64,000 nucleotides of DNA, from positions 1 through 64,000 of the forward strand of contig JACERV010000025.1 of assembly GCA_013911065.1 (NCBI GenBank). Direction: 5' to 3'. A model generated the notes under the pieces. It ran no database searches. It saw nothing but the letters and a program-made list of their open reading frames with translations, and had not been told where the DNA came from. Below, in pieces: positions 9,988 to 18,930 of the stretch. The position numbers and the translations under genes were made by a program. Each line of letters starts with the position of its first letter. Positions within the stretch are counted from its first letter, which is position 1. Origin of the DNA: Ruminococcus sp. Its GTDB lineage: Bacteria; Bacillota; Clostridia; Lachnospirales; Lachnospiraceae.

Positions 9988-10008
9988 TGTCTTCACTCCC
10001 TCTCTTGT

Positions 10009-10317
10009 CTACCACATTACTTTCCACTCTTGCCTCTCTATATAATAATACAAGTGAAATTTTGTTGAATACCTTCCCATTGTTGACTCACATTCAAATT
10101 CTACGGTTGGTATTCCACAGTAATTTTTTTTGCTTGATGAGATTACATGAATTCGATACACGGTAACAATTTCCCCATCCGATTCCTGATATTTCATCAT
10201 CTTTGGCATAATCTTCCCTGAGCTTGTAAACCATACGCTACAAGCAACAGGTTCTTGCTTACCTTTTATGACACCTTCATCCGGGGCTGTGTCATTGATA
10301 CCAATACCCATTCCCAT
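10009..10317 (-). CDS. Unknown protein between Y-family polymerase and SRAP
   Basis: A 102-aa protein I do not recognise. It is rich in beta-strand-like segments, with no transmembrane stretch, and ends in an aromatic-rich tail (YYYIERQEWKVMW). The ATG at 10317 has AAGGTG 6 bases upstream; a GTG at 10326 is less likely. It lies 16 bases after the polymerase and 21 bases before the SRAP gene, so it is probably co-expressed in the SOS operon. A role in lesion handling is only inferred from that. Confidence 0.75.
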   Translation of the reverse strand: MGMGIGINDTAPDEGVIKGKQEPVACSVWFTSSGKIMPKMMKYQESDGEIVTVYRIHVISSSKKNYCGIPTVEFECESTMGRYSTKFHLYYYIERQEWKVMW

Positions 10318-10333
10318 GTCTCTCACCTTCTCT

Positions 10334-11617
10334 CTATACTACCTTAAGTTCGGAATAGTCTAAATAACGTTTTTCCCTCGAAACTCCGCCTTCCATATGG
10401 TCTATTAATCTGTGTTTGGTACGCTCTGGATGAACAAATACAGCCCGTTTCATAGCATCATTTCCATATCGATGCCTAATCGTATCTATCGTCTTATCCA
10501 ATGTTTCCAACCTTACATAATCAGTCATATCAAATAAATCTAATTGCCGTGTCATAGAGCCAGATAATAACTTTCCCGTGTGCACTGCCAAATGCCGTAT
10601 TGGTGTATGTTTATCCCATAATTCTTCGAACAATTGACAGGCGTAATGATATAGTTCTATAGTTATATTGCTAGGGTTTTTCATCTTCATTTGATGACTT
10701 GCATATTTCAGATCATAACTTTTAATTCCTACAGAAATAAGTTCAGCACAGAAGTTGTCTGCACGTAGCCGGGCCGCAACAGTTTCACACAATGCTAATA
10801 GTACTTTTTTAGCCGTTTCTGAATCTGATACATCGAATGGTGTCGTTGTTGAATTGCCATATCCTTTCTGCGCCGGAACGTCTGCTATCACTGCAGAAAA
10901 GTCTAAACCATTCGCAAAAGCCCACATTACCTCTCCTTGCTTCTTTAAATGGCTTTTTAGGAGCTCAATATCAGTATGCGCCAAATCCCCAATTGTATTA
11001 ATACCCATATTCAACAATTTTTTAGTTGTTGCCCGTCCGCAAAAAAACAACTCCGAAACTGGTAGCGGCCACATTTTAGTCTGTATTTCTTCCGGGAATA
11101 AGGTGTGTACTAAGTCTGGTTTCTTGAATTCCGAAGCCATCTTCGCCAGCAGCTTATTTGATGAAATCCCAACATTGACAGTGAAGCCTAATTCTTCATG
11201 TATTCTATCCTTAATTTGATATGCTACTTCCACAGGTTTACCGTAAAGATGAATTGTGGATGTCATGTCAAGGTACGCTTCATCGATAGAATAGATTTCC
11301 ACATCTGGTGTATATTCCCGTAGAATATCAATAAACGCATTGGAACATCGTTGATATAGCGAATAATTCGGAGGGGCTAAATACAACTTAGGACATTTTT
11401 GCCTTGCCTCTACTATCGTCATGCCTGTCTTGATGCCATAGGGTTTCGCGGGTATACTCTTAGCCAGAATAATTCCATGCCGCATAGCAACATCTCCGCC
11501 GATAGCGGACGGAATTGTCCTTAAGTCCAGCTTTCCACCTAAGTGGTGTATACGATACGCACTCTCCCAAGACAAAAAAGCGCTATTTACATCAATATGA
11601 AAAATAATCCTGTCCAA
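10334..11617 (-). CDS. Y-family DNA polymerase (DinB/UmuC-like)
   Basis: A 427-aa translesion polymerase. Catalytic acidic residues are visible: D9 in FHIDVNSAF and D112/E113 in SIDEAYLD. The little-finger region follows. A consensus beta-clamp peptide, QLDLF, lies near residue 380. The start is TTG at 11617 with AGGAGG 7 bases upstream; upstream ATG codons lack a site. A LexA-like box lies 31-44 bases before the start. It leads the operon with the unknown protein and SRAP. Confidence 0.93.
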   Translation of the reverse strand: MDRIIFHIDVNSAFLSWESAYRIHHLGGKLDLRTIPSAIGGDVAMRHGIILAKSIPAKPYGIKTGMTIVEARQKCPKLYLAPPNYSLYQRCSNAFIDILREYTPDVEIYSIDEAYLDMTSTIHLYGKPVEVAYQIKDRIHEELGFTVNVGISSNKLLAKMASEFKKPDLVHTLFPEEIQTKMWPLPVSELFFCGRATTKKLLNMGINTIGDLAHTDIELLKSHLKKQGEVMWAFANGLDFSAVIADVPAQKGYGNSTTTPFDVSDSETAKKVLLALCETVAARLRADNFCAELISVGIKSYDLKYASHQMKMKNPSNITIELYHYACQLFEELWDKHTPIRHLAVHTGKLLSGSMTRQLDLFDMTDYVRLETLDKTIDTIRHRYGNDAMKRAVFVHPERTKHRLIDHMEGGVSREKRYLDYSELKVV

Positions 11618-11647
11618 AGTTATCCCTCCTTTGGATATCATTGTATT

Positions 11648-11661
11648 CGAACGAGTGTTCT
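11648..11661 (-). promoter_or_regulatory. SOS box (LexA/DinR site)
   Basis: The sequence CGAACGAGTGTTCT matches the Bacillus-type SOS consensus CGAACRNRYGTTYC at 13 of 14 positions. It sits just upstream of the Y-family polymerase start, where it can repress the three-gene operon. Confidence 0.8.
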
Positions 11662-11695
11662 TTTTCAAGAGGAAATAACTGCCTATTTAACCAAT

Positions 11696-11729
11696 AAAAA
11701 AAGCCCCGCATCCGAAGACACGAGGCTTT
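11696..11729 (-). terminator. Intrinsic terminator downstream of the XRE gene
   Basis: On the minus strand a 9-bp stem (AAAGCCTCG / CGGGGCTTT, one G-T pair) with a 12-base loop is followed by a run of Ts. It isolates the SOS operon from upstream transcription. Confidence 0.85.
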
Positions 11730-11802
11730 ATCAGTAATTTTAGGTATTATGCGTAAGTTTTTTATATCTTAGTTGTTTATTTAATAGAAGGAACTGATCT
11801 CC

Positions 11803-12069
11803 TCACCATTTATTAGTTCCTTTCCCACCATAATGCCCGGAGTACTCACCAGATTCCGGGCTGTTCCTTTTGCGCCCCATAAGAGAGTCTATTGAGATTT
11901 CAAACACATCTGCAATCTGACACGCCATATATAGATTAGGCAGCCTATTCCCATTTTCATAATTAGATAATGTTTGTCTTGATATGTACAACTTATTTGC
12001 AAGCTGCTCCTGCGTCCAGTTCCGTTGCTTTCTCAGCCTTTTTATATTCTTACCAATCTCATACATCAT
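11803..12069 (-). CDS. XRE-family HTH transcriptional regulator
   Basis: An 88-aa Cro/CI-type DNA-binding protein. The helix-turn-helix spans about residues 8-62, with recognition segment LANKLYISRQTLSNYENGN. GAGGTG lies 5 bases before ATG 12069 and 8 before ATG 12066, so either may be used. A 19-bp palindrome at 12122-12140 is a likely operator. Located after the lysis genes, it may be a lysogenically expressed gene rather than part of the CI/Cro switch. Confidence 0.88.
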   Translation of the reverse strand: MMYEIGKNIKRLRKQRNWTQEQLANKLYISRQTLSNYENGNRLPNLYMACQIADVFEISIDSLMGRKRNSPESGEYSGHYGGKGTNKW

Positions 12070-12121
12070 AGACTCACCTCGTTTATGAATATAATAATTC
12101 ATTTTGTTGCAATTGTAAATA

Positions 12122-12140
12122 TAGAAACATTATGTTTCTA
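12122..12140. promoter_or_regulatory. Palindromic operator candidate upstream of the XRE gene
   Basis: An inverted repeat TAGAAAC-N5-GTTTCTA about 50 bases before the XRE start. Its size suits an HTH dimer site, suggesting autoregulation. Confidence 0.45.
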
Positions 12141-12147
12141 CAAGTAG

Positions 12148-13128
12148 TTAATGTATTTGGAATCTATCTATAGCCATGTCAAAGCATCCGGCATAACCAT
12201 CCTGCCCGTCTCCTGTCTCATTGTCATACTGCCACGGCCAATAGTTTCTATTGATAGGGCTAACACGATACTGGGCCTTCCGGTATCCATGCTTTGAAAT
12301 AATATCTGATGGAGTGTTATAATAGACCTCAATGGCATCAATGACCTTGCCATTTCCCGCGTATCCGTTATTATGGTCATTCCAGTTATACCCGGTTACA
12401 TATGGTAGCCAACCAGCTCCCTTAATATGCACACGGTATTTAACGGATCCTTTGTTTACTTTGATTGCTATGTCTGTAATTGGTACGCCACGCACTCCTG
12501 CAAAATCATTTAGATTTGTTACGGCTGGGTAGGTCTTTCCCCCAGTTCTAACTGCGTATGTGAATACAATACCTGGGTCAGCGTGCACGGTGTTTTGTTT
12601 AACCTCTGGAGTATTCGGTGCAGCTTCATATTTGGGGGCTGATATAGTTCCTTTCATTAATTCAGAAATTCGCTTGATAAAATAAGCCTTACAAGCTGCC
12701 GCACCTCCATGAATTTCTACAGACCTGTGAGGGCAAGATGTGGCATATACCTCCCGGTGCAGCCTGATAGTGCTATTAGACGGCGTAATGCCATACTGCT
12801 TACATTTCTGTGCTGCCAGGGCAAGAGCTTTCTCTTCGTTAGATTTAAAGATATCCAGGTCCCCCATGCTCTGGCACATTTCTATGGACAGATAGTTTAG
12901 GTTCCCGTCTAAGTTTCCACAATGCCAAGCACAGTTACTATCATCTTCCGCCTGCAGTGTACCATCGGCTGCCACATAATAATGAGCAAATCCGTTTTCT
13001 AAAGGATGCGTTTGTAACCAATTTCTATAAAAGGCAGCATTGGCATTTTCACTTCCGGCATCATTATGCAGGAATATTCCTACTGGGTTCCTGCCTCTTC
13101 TTCCGGCCACTCCTCTACAAATACTCAT
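12148..13128 (-). CDS. Phage endolysin, N-acetylmuramoyl-L-alanine amidase
   Basis: A 326-aa lysin. The N-terminal amidase_2/PGRP-type domain (about 1-165) shows FLHNDAG, LSIEMCQS, RLHREVYATSCPH and the zinc-ligand histidines expected. A linker follows near 175-195. The C-terminal region (about 200-326) has GWLPYVTGYN, VYYNTPSD and YDNETGDGQDGYAG, a cell-wall-binding type seen in clostridial phage lysins. The start at 13128 has AAGGAG upstream; the longer frame to 13206 overlaps the holin. It acts on peptidoglycan after holin release. Confidence 0.93.
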   Translation of the reverse strand: MSICRGVAGRRGRNPVGIFLHNDAGSENANAAFYRNWLQTHPLENGFAHYYVAADGTLQAEDDSNCAWHCGNLDGNLNYLSIEMCQSMGDLDIFKSNEEKALALAAQKCKQYGITPSNSTIRLHREVYATSCPHRSVEIHGGAAACKAYFIKRISELMKGTISAPKYEAAPNTPEVKQNTVHADPGIVFTYAVRTGGKTYPAVTNLNDFAGVRGVPITDIAIKVNKGSVKYRVHIKGAGWLPYVTGYNWNDHNNGYAGNGKVIDAIEVYYNTPSDIISKHGYRKAQYRVSPINRNYWPWQYDNETGDGQDGYAGCFDMAIDRFQIH

Positions 13129-13177
13129 ATTTTGCTTCTCCTTCCTGTTGCGACGTCGCAACGAAAAGAGGACGATG

Positions 13178-13399
13178 TTACTCGCCCTCTGTCTCTGTAG
13201 TTCCAACTTCTGGTAACCCGGCCACGCTCATCAGCACAGACAATACCCCAGCCAATATCGATGCAGATAGTACATACTTCCAATCCACCTGCCCCATAAC
13301 TGCGGCTGTGCCTATTCCGGCAATAGCGGCTTGTGATACGGTCTTAACTGCTCTAATCCCTGCCCTCTTTCCCCATTCAATCCAATCTCTATTTTTCAT
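13178..13399 (-). CDS. Phage holin (r1t/LL-H-like)
   Basis: A 73-aa protein with two hydrophobic segments (about residues 17-35 and 41-60) separated by a short turn, a basic amino end and an acidic tail. This fits small class II holins that permeabilise the membrane for endolysin export. It lies between xhlA-like and endolysin genes. Confidence 0.85.
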   Translation of the reverse strand: MKNRDWIEWGKRAGIRAVKTVSQAAIAGIGTAAVMGQVDWKYVLSASILAGVLSVLMSVAGLPEVGTTETEGE

Positions 13400-13417
13400 C
13401 TACATTTCCTCTCTTTC

Positions 13418-13738
13418 TTATTTGATTGCCAAACTAAGTAGATATAATATACCTGCCCCGATTGCCGTCCCAATCGCTCCCAGAATTGCGTTAAAAATAG
13501 CTCTGGTCGAATCCTTCCACTTTCGGGCGGGTTCCTGCTCCATGACCTCTACTTTTTCCTTTATTTCCTCCACATTACGGTTTGTATACTTCATTTCTGT
13601 GGTCATCTCTACCAATGTTGCAGACATGTTGTGGATTTCTTCTATGACTGGCTCCAGTTTATCCAGTCTGTGTGTGTTGCTCTTTGTTCGCTGCTCTACT
13701 TCCGTGAGTCTTTTTTCGCGCTCCAAATCAAGCTCCAT
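13418..13738 (-). CDS. XhlA-like lysis accessory membrane protein
   Basis: A 106-aa protein with a long N-terminal coiled coil (1-75, heptad-rich with many Glu and Lys) and one C-terminal transmembrane segment (about 82-104), the hemolysin XhlA architecture. GGAGG precedes ATG 13738. It probably supports holin action. Confidence 0.82.
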   Translation of the reverse strand: MELDLEREKRLTEVEQRTKSNTHRLDKLEPVIEEIHNMSATLVEMTTEMKYTNRNVEEIKEKVEVMEQEPARKWKDSTRAIFNAILGAIGTAIGAGILYLLSLAIK

Positions 13739-13803
13739 CCCATTCCTCCATTTCTAATATTTTTGCAAAATAAAAGACCCTTACGGTCCCGTCTATATCA
13801 ATC

Positions 13804-15084
13804 TTAAATTTCTACAGCCTTTAACCTGTCAAATTCATACCCTTTTTGGTGCGCTTTCAGTTCCCAGTCAAATTCAAGCCCAGGTGTACCGCATATTGTA
13901 AATGTGGTCAGGCCCTTTTCGCTCACCCATGCATCTCCACTGGAATACTTAGTTAAAAATACATAGTATCCATATTCTGTACTGACGGTTTCCGCGAATT
14001 TGGGATCTATAAAAATGGTACATATCCCAAATTCATTTATTATTCCATGACCCACATCTCCAAACATCGGCTCTGCGGTCTCATAAGCAGACTGTGCAAC
14101 AACGCCGAATGACTTTGTTCTTATTATTCTATTTTTACTTCCTTGCGTTTGCAAATTATTTAATGTTGTTGTGCCATTCACTTTCAGGTTGCCCCGTACT
14201 TCTACATTGATTGTGGAATTATAATTATTGTTACCGAAAATAATTTTTCCAACATTATTGTCATAATCCCATGTACCCGTCAGGGCATCAAAGGAATACG
14301 CAAGATTATTTTTGTAATACTCTATACCTAAACTGATATGCTTTGAACTTATATGTAGCCCCAAATAGCCAGAACCTGAAACAACCAATGACTGATAAAT
14401 CCTTGCATACCATTCTTTTGTATTGTTATAATCTGCATAGAGAGTCATTCTTCCATTATTAAAATCTGTTTGAAAGTTATCTGACCCTATGATAGCATAC
14501 TTGAATTCACAGTTTTCGGCATATATTCCTTTGTTATCCCACCTGCCTATTTGTACCCCTGATGCGTTTAGTATACTAATTCTATCATCTTGAATACCCC
14601 CTACTGTTACGGAGCCTAAGAACTTCCCGTTCTTAGCTTCCATGCTCCCATCCGCTAAAATTTTAAAATTTCCATTAGCCGTGACAATACCATTTAGATT
14701 TATTTTATTGGCATTAATTGAGATAGCCTCGGCACTTTGATTAATGGTAGAAACTATACTGTCTTTGCTGACCTTTAGCTGTATTTGCTGTGAGTTCAGG
14801 GTTATGGATGCCCTGGCCTGCGTGATTGCGCTCAGTACACCATTGATATCCTGATACTCGCTTGAAGACACTGCTAGTGTAATAGATTTTAGGTCCACTT
14901 CAACGGTTGCCAGCTTACTGTACATGGTTTTATTTCCGTTCTTGAGCTCTGCTATCTCACTTTCGGATACTAACAGTGATATATTGCCCTGCACAACATT
15001 TATTGCCGTTTCCTGTGCCGTGAACTTCCGGGATATAGCATATCTGTCATACACGGTTGCCCGTGAGGTTAGGGCCAATGACAT
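13804..15084 (-). CDS. Phage tail fibre / minor structural protein
   Basis: A 426-aa protein. The N-terminal part (1-150) is a Ser/Thr/Asn-rich helical region like the C-terminal part of clostridial tail-tip proteins. Residues about 150-310 are Asn- and Gly-rich beta repeats. The last 110 residues (from GSKNRIIRTKSFG) resemble a C-terminal domain common on phage minor structural proteins. It is likely surface-exposed at the tail tip and part of host recognition. The site GTAGGTG precedes the ATG. Confidence 0.8.
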   Translation of the reverse strand: MSLALTSRATVYDRYAISRKFTAQETAINVVQGNISLLVSESEIAELKNGNKTMYSKLATVEVDLKSITLAVSSSEYQDINGVLSAITQARASITLNSQQIQLKVSKDSIVSTINQSAEAISINANKINLNGIVTANGNFKILADGSMEAKNGKFLGSVTVGGIQDDRISILNASGVQIGRWDNKGIYAENCEFKYAIIGSDNFQTDFNNGRMTLYADYNNTKEWYARIYQSLVVSGSGYLGLHISSKHISLGIEYYKNNLAYSFDALTGTWDYDNNVGKIIFGNNNYNSTINVEVRGNLKVNGTTTLNNLQTQGSKNRIIRTKSFGVVAQSAYETAEPMFGDVGHGIINEFGICTIFIDPKFAETVSTEYGYYVFLTKYSSGDAWVSEKGLTTFTICGTPGLEFDWELKAHQKGYEFDRLKAVEI

Positions 15085-15143
15085 TCTATCACCTACTTTC
15101 TTTTATAATGGGACCTTATTTGTAATCTTCTATTTTCTGTCGG

Positions 15144-15420
15144 TTATTCACTAAATAGGAAGTTCGCCGTCTTAACAGACACATTTCCATCCACTGGAAA
15201 TATAAAGACAGTACCATATCCTTCAGGCTTTACCGTTTTAAATTGCATGTTAATAGGTATAGTCTTCTATCATAATACATTTGGATGGATGCAATTACCA
15301 AATGACTACACCAAAACGGCAGAAATAAGCACATTGACCGCTGGCGTACGTGTCAAACCCATTGATTCTGGGCTTGCTAACGTGCAAATTAAAATCATGC
15401 TTTTCAAGATAGCGTAAATA
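15144..15420 (-). pseudogene. Decayed fragment of a tail-fibre-like gene
   Basis: The 337-base gap between two tail genes has no complete gene. Short frames in different phases line up like one broken protein: HVSKPRINGFDTYASGQCAY, then HPSKCIMIEDYT, then FKTVKPEGYGTVFIFPVDG followed by a stop at 15144. They are separated by at least two frame changes or stops, and no start with a ribosome binding site is seen. Loss of an old fibre tip is the simplest reading; sequencing error is an alternative. Confidence 0.4.
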
Positions 15421-15421
15421 A

Positions 15422-16159
15422 TTATATAACGAACTGAGGTGGAAATACGGCGAGTACATCTATAATTGTGCCGACCGGTAGAGCACCATGACCTGTTCCA
15501 AGTTTGAGGCTGCTTTCTCCTTGCCCTCCCTGCATTACAATAGATGTACCATTATTAAGTGTCGCACCAGGGATGTCCGTTATATATTTCCACTTAAACG
15601 GGAATCCCTTGAATGCTTCCGCGTTATGTCCGGATATAATAGCACCAGTAAGTATTATGTGTGCTTTTATAATGTACGCTCCACCAGGAAGGTAAAATGC
15701 AAAGCAATTACCATCGAAATATGCCGCATTGGCAGATGTGAGTGAGGTTTGCGTTATTTGCAAATTCCTATTTAGTGCATCAATAGAAGTCACCAGTTCG
15801 TTTATAGCTAAGACCAAATTTGTTTTCTCAGTTGTGGTCAGGGCGGTAAGCGTTCCTATAAAATCCAGCAATTTCTTTCCTTGTGGCGCTGCCAGGGCTT
15901 TTGTTGCATCTGTGGTTATAAGGTCATTGGACATCCCAGAAGCCGTCAATTTCCCATTAATAAGATTCAGTAGAGCTGCCTCCAGATCTTCCTGTGAAAT
16001 CTTGCTTTTTGTGGCGAGACCCCCAAGCCCTAACTTTGTTTTAATCTGGTTAAAGATGCTCAGAAAGGTTATTTTCTTCGTAGCAGATGCATCCTGCAAC
16101 AGAAAAATATCCACATCATCTGGGCTTGTTTTCTCTGTATATTCGTTTATTTTTGGCAT
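15422..16159 (-). CDS. Phage tail fibre / baseplate protein
   Basis: A 245-aa protein. The start MPKINEYTEKTSPDDVDIFLLQD is typical of tail-fibre amino ends that attach to the tail tip. A Leu/Thr-rich helical region follows (about 45-135), then a beta-rich distal part with GGAYI and GTSIVMQGGQGESS segments. It lies directly downstream of the tail-tip gene, with 14 bases between, and is probably a receptor-binding component. Confidence 0.75.
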   Translation of the reverse strand: MPKINEYTEKTSPDDVDIFLLQDASATKKITFLSIFNQIKTKLGLGGLATKSKISQEDLEAALLNLINGKLTASGMSNDLITTDATKALAAPQGKKLLDFIGTLTALTTTEKTNLVLAINELVTSIDALNRNLQITQTSLTSANAAYFDGNCFAFYLPGGAYIIKAHIILTGAIISGHNAEAFKGFPFKWKYITDIPGATLNNGTSIVMQGGQGESSLKLGTGHGALPVGTIIDVLAVFPPQFVI

Positions 16160-16173
16160 GTTATCCTCCTATT

Positions 16174-18285
16174 CTAAGCCGTCAATCCTATAATCTCGTT
16201 ACCATCCATATCCAGTATAGAATCACCATTATAATCAAGCACCGGTGACTCATCCCAAATTACAAATTGACACTCAAATGATGCAACCATTGTTACATCC
16301 GCACCAGATAATGACAATGAATACCCGGTTATTTGCTGACTGTTCCACGCCCTATCCCCTGAATCGTCCTCTGACAGCCTGCGCCACAGGAAATGCTCCG
16401 GGCCAAATGTTTGAGTCACATCACTGTTGCTGGCATACACCCTGGCATTGATTGTGGCTGTTGCTCCGTCCCCGGTATGTCCACCCTCCACGAAGGTCTG
16501 CAAAATATATCCGCCGCCGGATACCGCTATGCCGTCTATTTCCTCCTGCATACTATCGAACTTGGCTGATACGGTTTGCCCTGTTCCATCTACAACAATT
16601 TTGCTGCCTAATATTTGGACATTGCTGCCATTAATATTTTGCACCAGGGTCTGTGCATTGACCTTGTAGCCACTTATGCTGGCATCGTCTGCTACCATGT
16701 TATCCCTTATGATGGGAGTCTTTATTCCGGATGCTGTCACGCCATGAAGTGCATCGAACATAGTATTTCCGTCAGCGTCCGATATATAGTAGTTAAACTC
16801 TCCATTAGAGTCAAGTCCTGCTTGCATTCTAATAACACTGTCCTTATCCATCCACTGTTGTGTTGAGCCGAATATCTTCATTCCTCCGGTCTCATCAGAC
16901 CATATCTGGAATTTGTTTGTATATATAGTTCCGGCTAGAAGGTCATTAACAGTTACAGACTGTATAACTGCATTCTTAATCAGCGCACTCTCAATTACCG
17001 CATTTTGGGTTGTCAAATGGATATTGACTAAATCTCCGATGCCAGCATTTCCTGATAATAGATTTTCTATATTTCCATAGTTGACATCCAGAGTATCTAT
17101 GTGTGCATTTATTGCGACTAAATCTTCTGTCTGGAGTTTGGTAATAATGGCATTTGTGGCTTCCAGGTCAACAATTTTGGCATAAGTAATATTGGCTGTA
17201 TTAACATCCAACTTATTTACGATAGCATAATCCACAAGAGCAAGCTTAACCGACACTCGCTCGATGGCTTGCGTAACCGGCCCCTTGAACCCTTGCTGTT
17301 CCTGCGTCTCTGTCTCCCCCACTGATTCAACCGTGGAAGTCAGGCCGCCGTCAAAGTCCTGTGTAAAGTTCATTACCGGAACTTTATATACGGTGCCGTC
17401 CTTGTTTGCTACATTAAGGATATCCCATACATCCACACGTGGGTCACCGAGAAACTTAAGGCTCCCTGGCATGTAGTTAAATCCTTGCAATTTCGCCGCC
17501 ACGCTGTTCAATATGCTTTGCGTCATTAGCGGGTTGGAGATTGTCATTTCCCTATTTCCACTTCCAGCACTTATGGATATGGTGTTTCCCTCTGCATCCT
17601 TACCTGTATGGCAAACAATTTTCTGAAATGTATATGGAAATTCGTTATGGACAAAGCTGTCCCAATACTTGGCCGGTGCAATACTCAAACCGGATGCAGC
17701 ATAGGTTTTAATAGTAATTTGCCCTTGCCTATCACACACAGCGAACCCGGAATACATTTGAGAAATATAAGATAGCACCTCTCTGCAGGTATATCCATCC
17801 GGTCTTTTAATCGTAATTGCAGACAGACCAGTTGTCACAATTGGTATGCCCAGAAAAATAGATATTTCATTCAGCACTGCAAGGGTAGTTGTATTTGCTG
17901 GCAAAGAAGAAAAATAGCCTCTGTCTGTTTTCAGCATTCGGTCATAGGCGGTAAATTTTATTACCTCTTCATCAGCTTCGGGCTTCTGCGCCGTAAATAT
18001 TCCCATAGGAATATACTCTTCTACAGTTGCAGATATTTGTCCTCCTATTCGCCACTCTATCTCTTCATTTTCCACAAAGACAGACGGCTTTTCCATCTGC
18101 ACCTCTATATATTGGCTTATGCAACTACCAATAATAAAAGAGGTTCCGCTATTGGAACCCCCTTTAAGGATGATACTCGTTATATTCGCATCTATTTCAG
18201 TATCACCTAAAAACAGCTTGCTTTTCATAAATGTTCTTGAATCCTGCTCTATAAAACTCTTATATGCTGCGGATGCTTGATACAT
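16174..18285 (-). CDS. Phage tail-tip / minor tail protein
   Basis: A 703-aa protein. Residues 1-330 resemble the tail-hub part of siphovirus tail proteins, with a YISQMYSG-type segment. A helical coiled region (about 340-440, KIVDLEATNAIITKLQTEDL) and Gly-rich beta segments follow. It probably forms the tail tip below the tape measure, with the amino part closing the tube. Exact family assignment needs a profile search. Confidence 0.8.
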   Translation of the reverse strand: MYQASAAYKSFIEQDSRTFMKSKLFLGDTEIDANITSIILKGGSNSGTSFIIGSCISQYIEVQMEKPSVFVENEEIEWRIGGQISATVEEYIPMGIFTAQKPEADEEVIKFTAYDRMLKTDRGYFSSLPANTTTLAVLNEISIFLGIPIVTTGLSAITIKRPDGYTCREVLSYISQMYSGFAVCDRQGQITIKTYAASGLSIAPAKYWDSFVHNEFPYTFQKIVCHTGKDAEGNTISISAGSGNREMTISNPLMTQSILNSVAAKLQGFNYMPGSLKFLGDPRVDVWDILNVANKDGTVYKVPVMNFTQDFDGGLTSTVESVGETETQEQQGFKGPVTQAIERVSVKLALVDYAIVNKLDVNTANITYAKIVDLEATNAIITKLQTEDLVAINAHIDTLDVNYGNIENLLSGNAGIGDLVNIHLTTQNAVIESALIKNAVIQSVTVNDLLAGTIYTNKFQIWSDETGGMKIFGSTQQWMDKDSVIRMQAGLDSNGEFNYYISDADGNTMFDALHGVTASGIKTPIIRDNMVADDASISGYKVNAQTLVQNINGSNVQILGSKIVVDGTGQTVSAKFDSMQEEIDGIAVSGGGYILQTFVEGGHTGDGATATINARVYASNSDVTQTFGPEHFLWRRLSEDDSGDRAWNSQQITGYSLSLSGADVTMVASFECQFVIWDESPVLDYNGDSILDMDGNEIIGLTA

Positions 18286-18298
18286 CTTTCACCTCCAG

Positions 18299-18685
18299 CT
18301 ATTCCGTCATAATCTCCAATACTTGAATATCTTGTACAGACAAAGCATCGTATTTATCTGAATCGCACTTTTCTAACTCTTCAAAACCAACAGTATGCAG
18401 TGTCAGTTCGTTTTCAATCTCCAACAATTCAGTTATTTCATGGCCGTAACCCTCCATATCGTGGATTACATAGGATGCGTTTTCCACCAAGAACTTTCCC
18501 TCTGCATCTTTTTCTGCGAACTTATCAATGATTTTAATACGCTCCTGCTCATAAGCTTCAGATATGTTTTTCATTACGCCTAAATTCTTTGTAATTGCAT
18601 AGCCTAATTTTGTGGGAAGTCTCTTCTCACTCAACTTCATGGTTCCGTTAATAAAAGACACGATTTGACTATTTTTAATCTTCAT
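18299..18685 (-). CDS. Phage tail-region protein, DUF1617-like
   Basis: A 128-aa protein beginning MKIKNSQIVSFINGTMKLSEK, with a mostly helical body and an acidic C-terminal half. This pattern and its position beside the tail tip match DUF1617 proteins of Listeria and Streptococcus phages; the function is unknown. It overlaps the preceding gene by 11 bases, so translation is coupled. Confidence 0.7.
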   Translation of the reverse strand: MKIKNSQIVSFINGTMKLSEKRLPTKLGYAITKNLGVMKNISEAYEQERIKIIDKFAEKDAEGKFLVENASYVIHDMEGYGHEITELLEIENELTLHTVGFEELEKCDSDKYDALSVQDIQVLEIMTE

Positions 18686-18920
18686 TACTTGTTACCTCCG
18701 CTTGTAAACCGTCCTCAATGTCATAAACCATCTGGTCAAATGCTCTTATGTCATCTCTGCACTCTTCCTTATTCTCATCGTACAGGGTCTTATTTTGTAT
18801 ACTCATAGAGTGACTCGTTGCCTCTCCTTTTGTTGACACATTGGCAGACATGTATACCGCCGGTTTATCATTAATAAAACTGTTTCCAGCAAGTGTAATA
18901 CTCTTAGTTGTCTTTAACAT
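18675..18920 (-). CDS. Small phage tail-region protein of unknown function
   Basis: An 81-aa protein rich in Ser and Thr, without transmembrane segments. It lies between the distal tail protein and the DUF1617-like gene and overlaps the latter by 11 bases. I do not recognise the family. Confidence 0.7.
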   Translation of the reverse strand: MLKTTKSITLAGNSFINDKPAVYMSANVSTKGEATSHSMSIQNKTLYDENKEECRDDIRAFDQMVYDIEDGLQAEVTSNED

Positions 18921-18930
18921 CTTGTTCCTC

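Noticed and set aside
13771-13786. Short hairpin with T-run between tail fibre and lysis genes
   Set aside because: The stem is only 4-5 bp, too short to call a terminator.
15144-15420. Diversity-generating retroelement variable repeat
   Set aside because: No reverse transcriptase gene or template repeat exists in the window, and the gap looks like frameshift decay instead.
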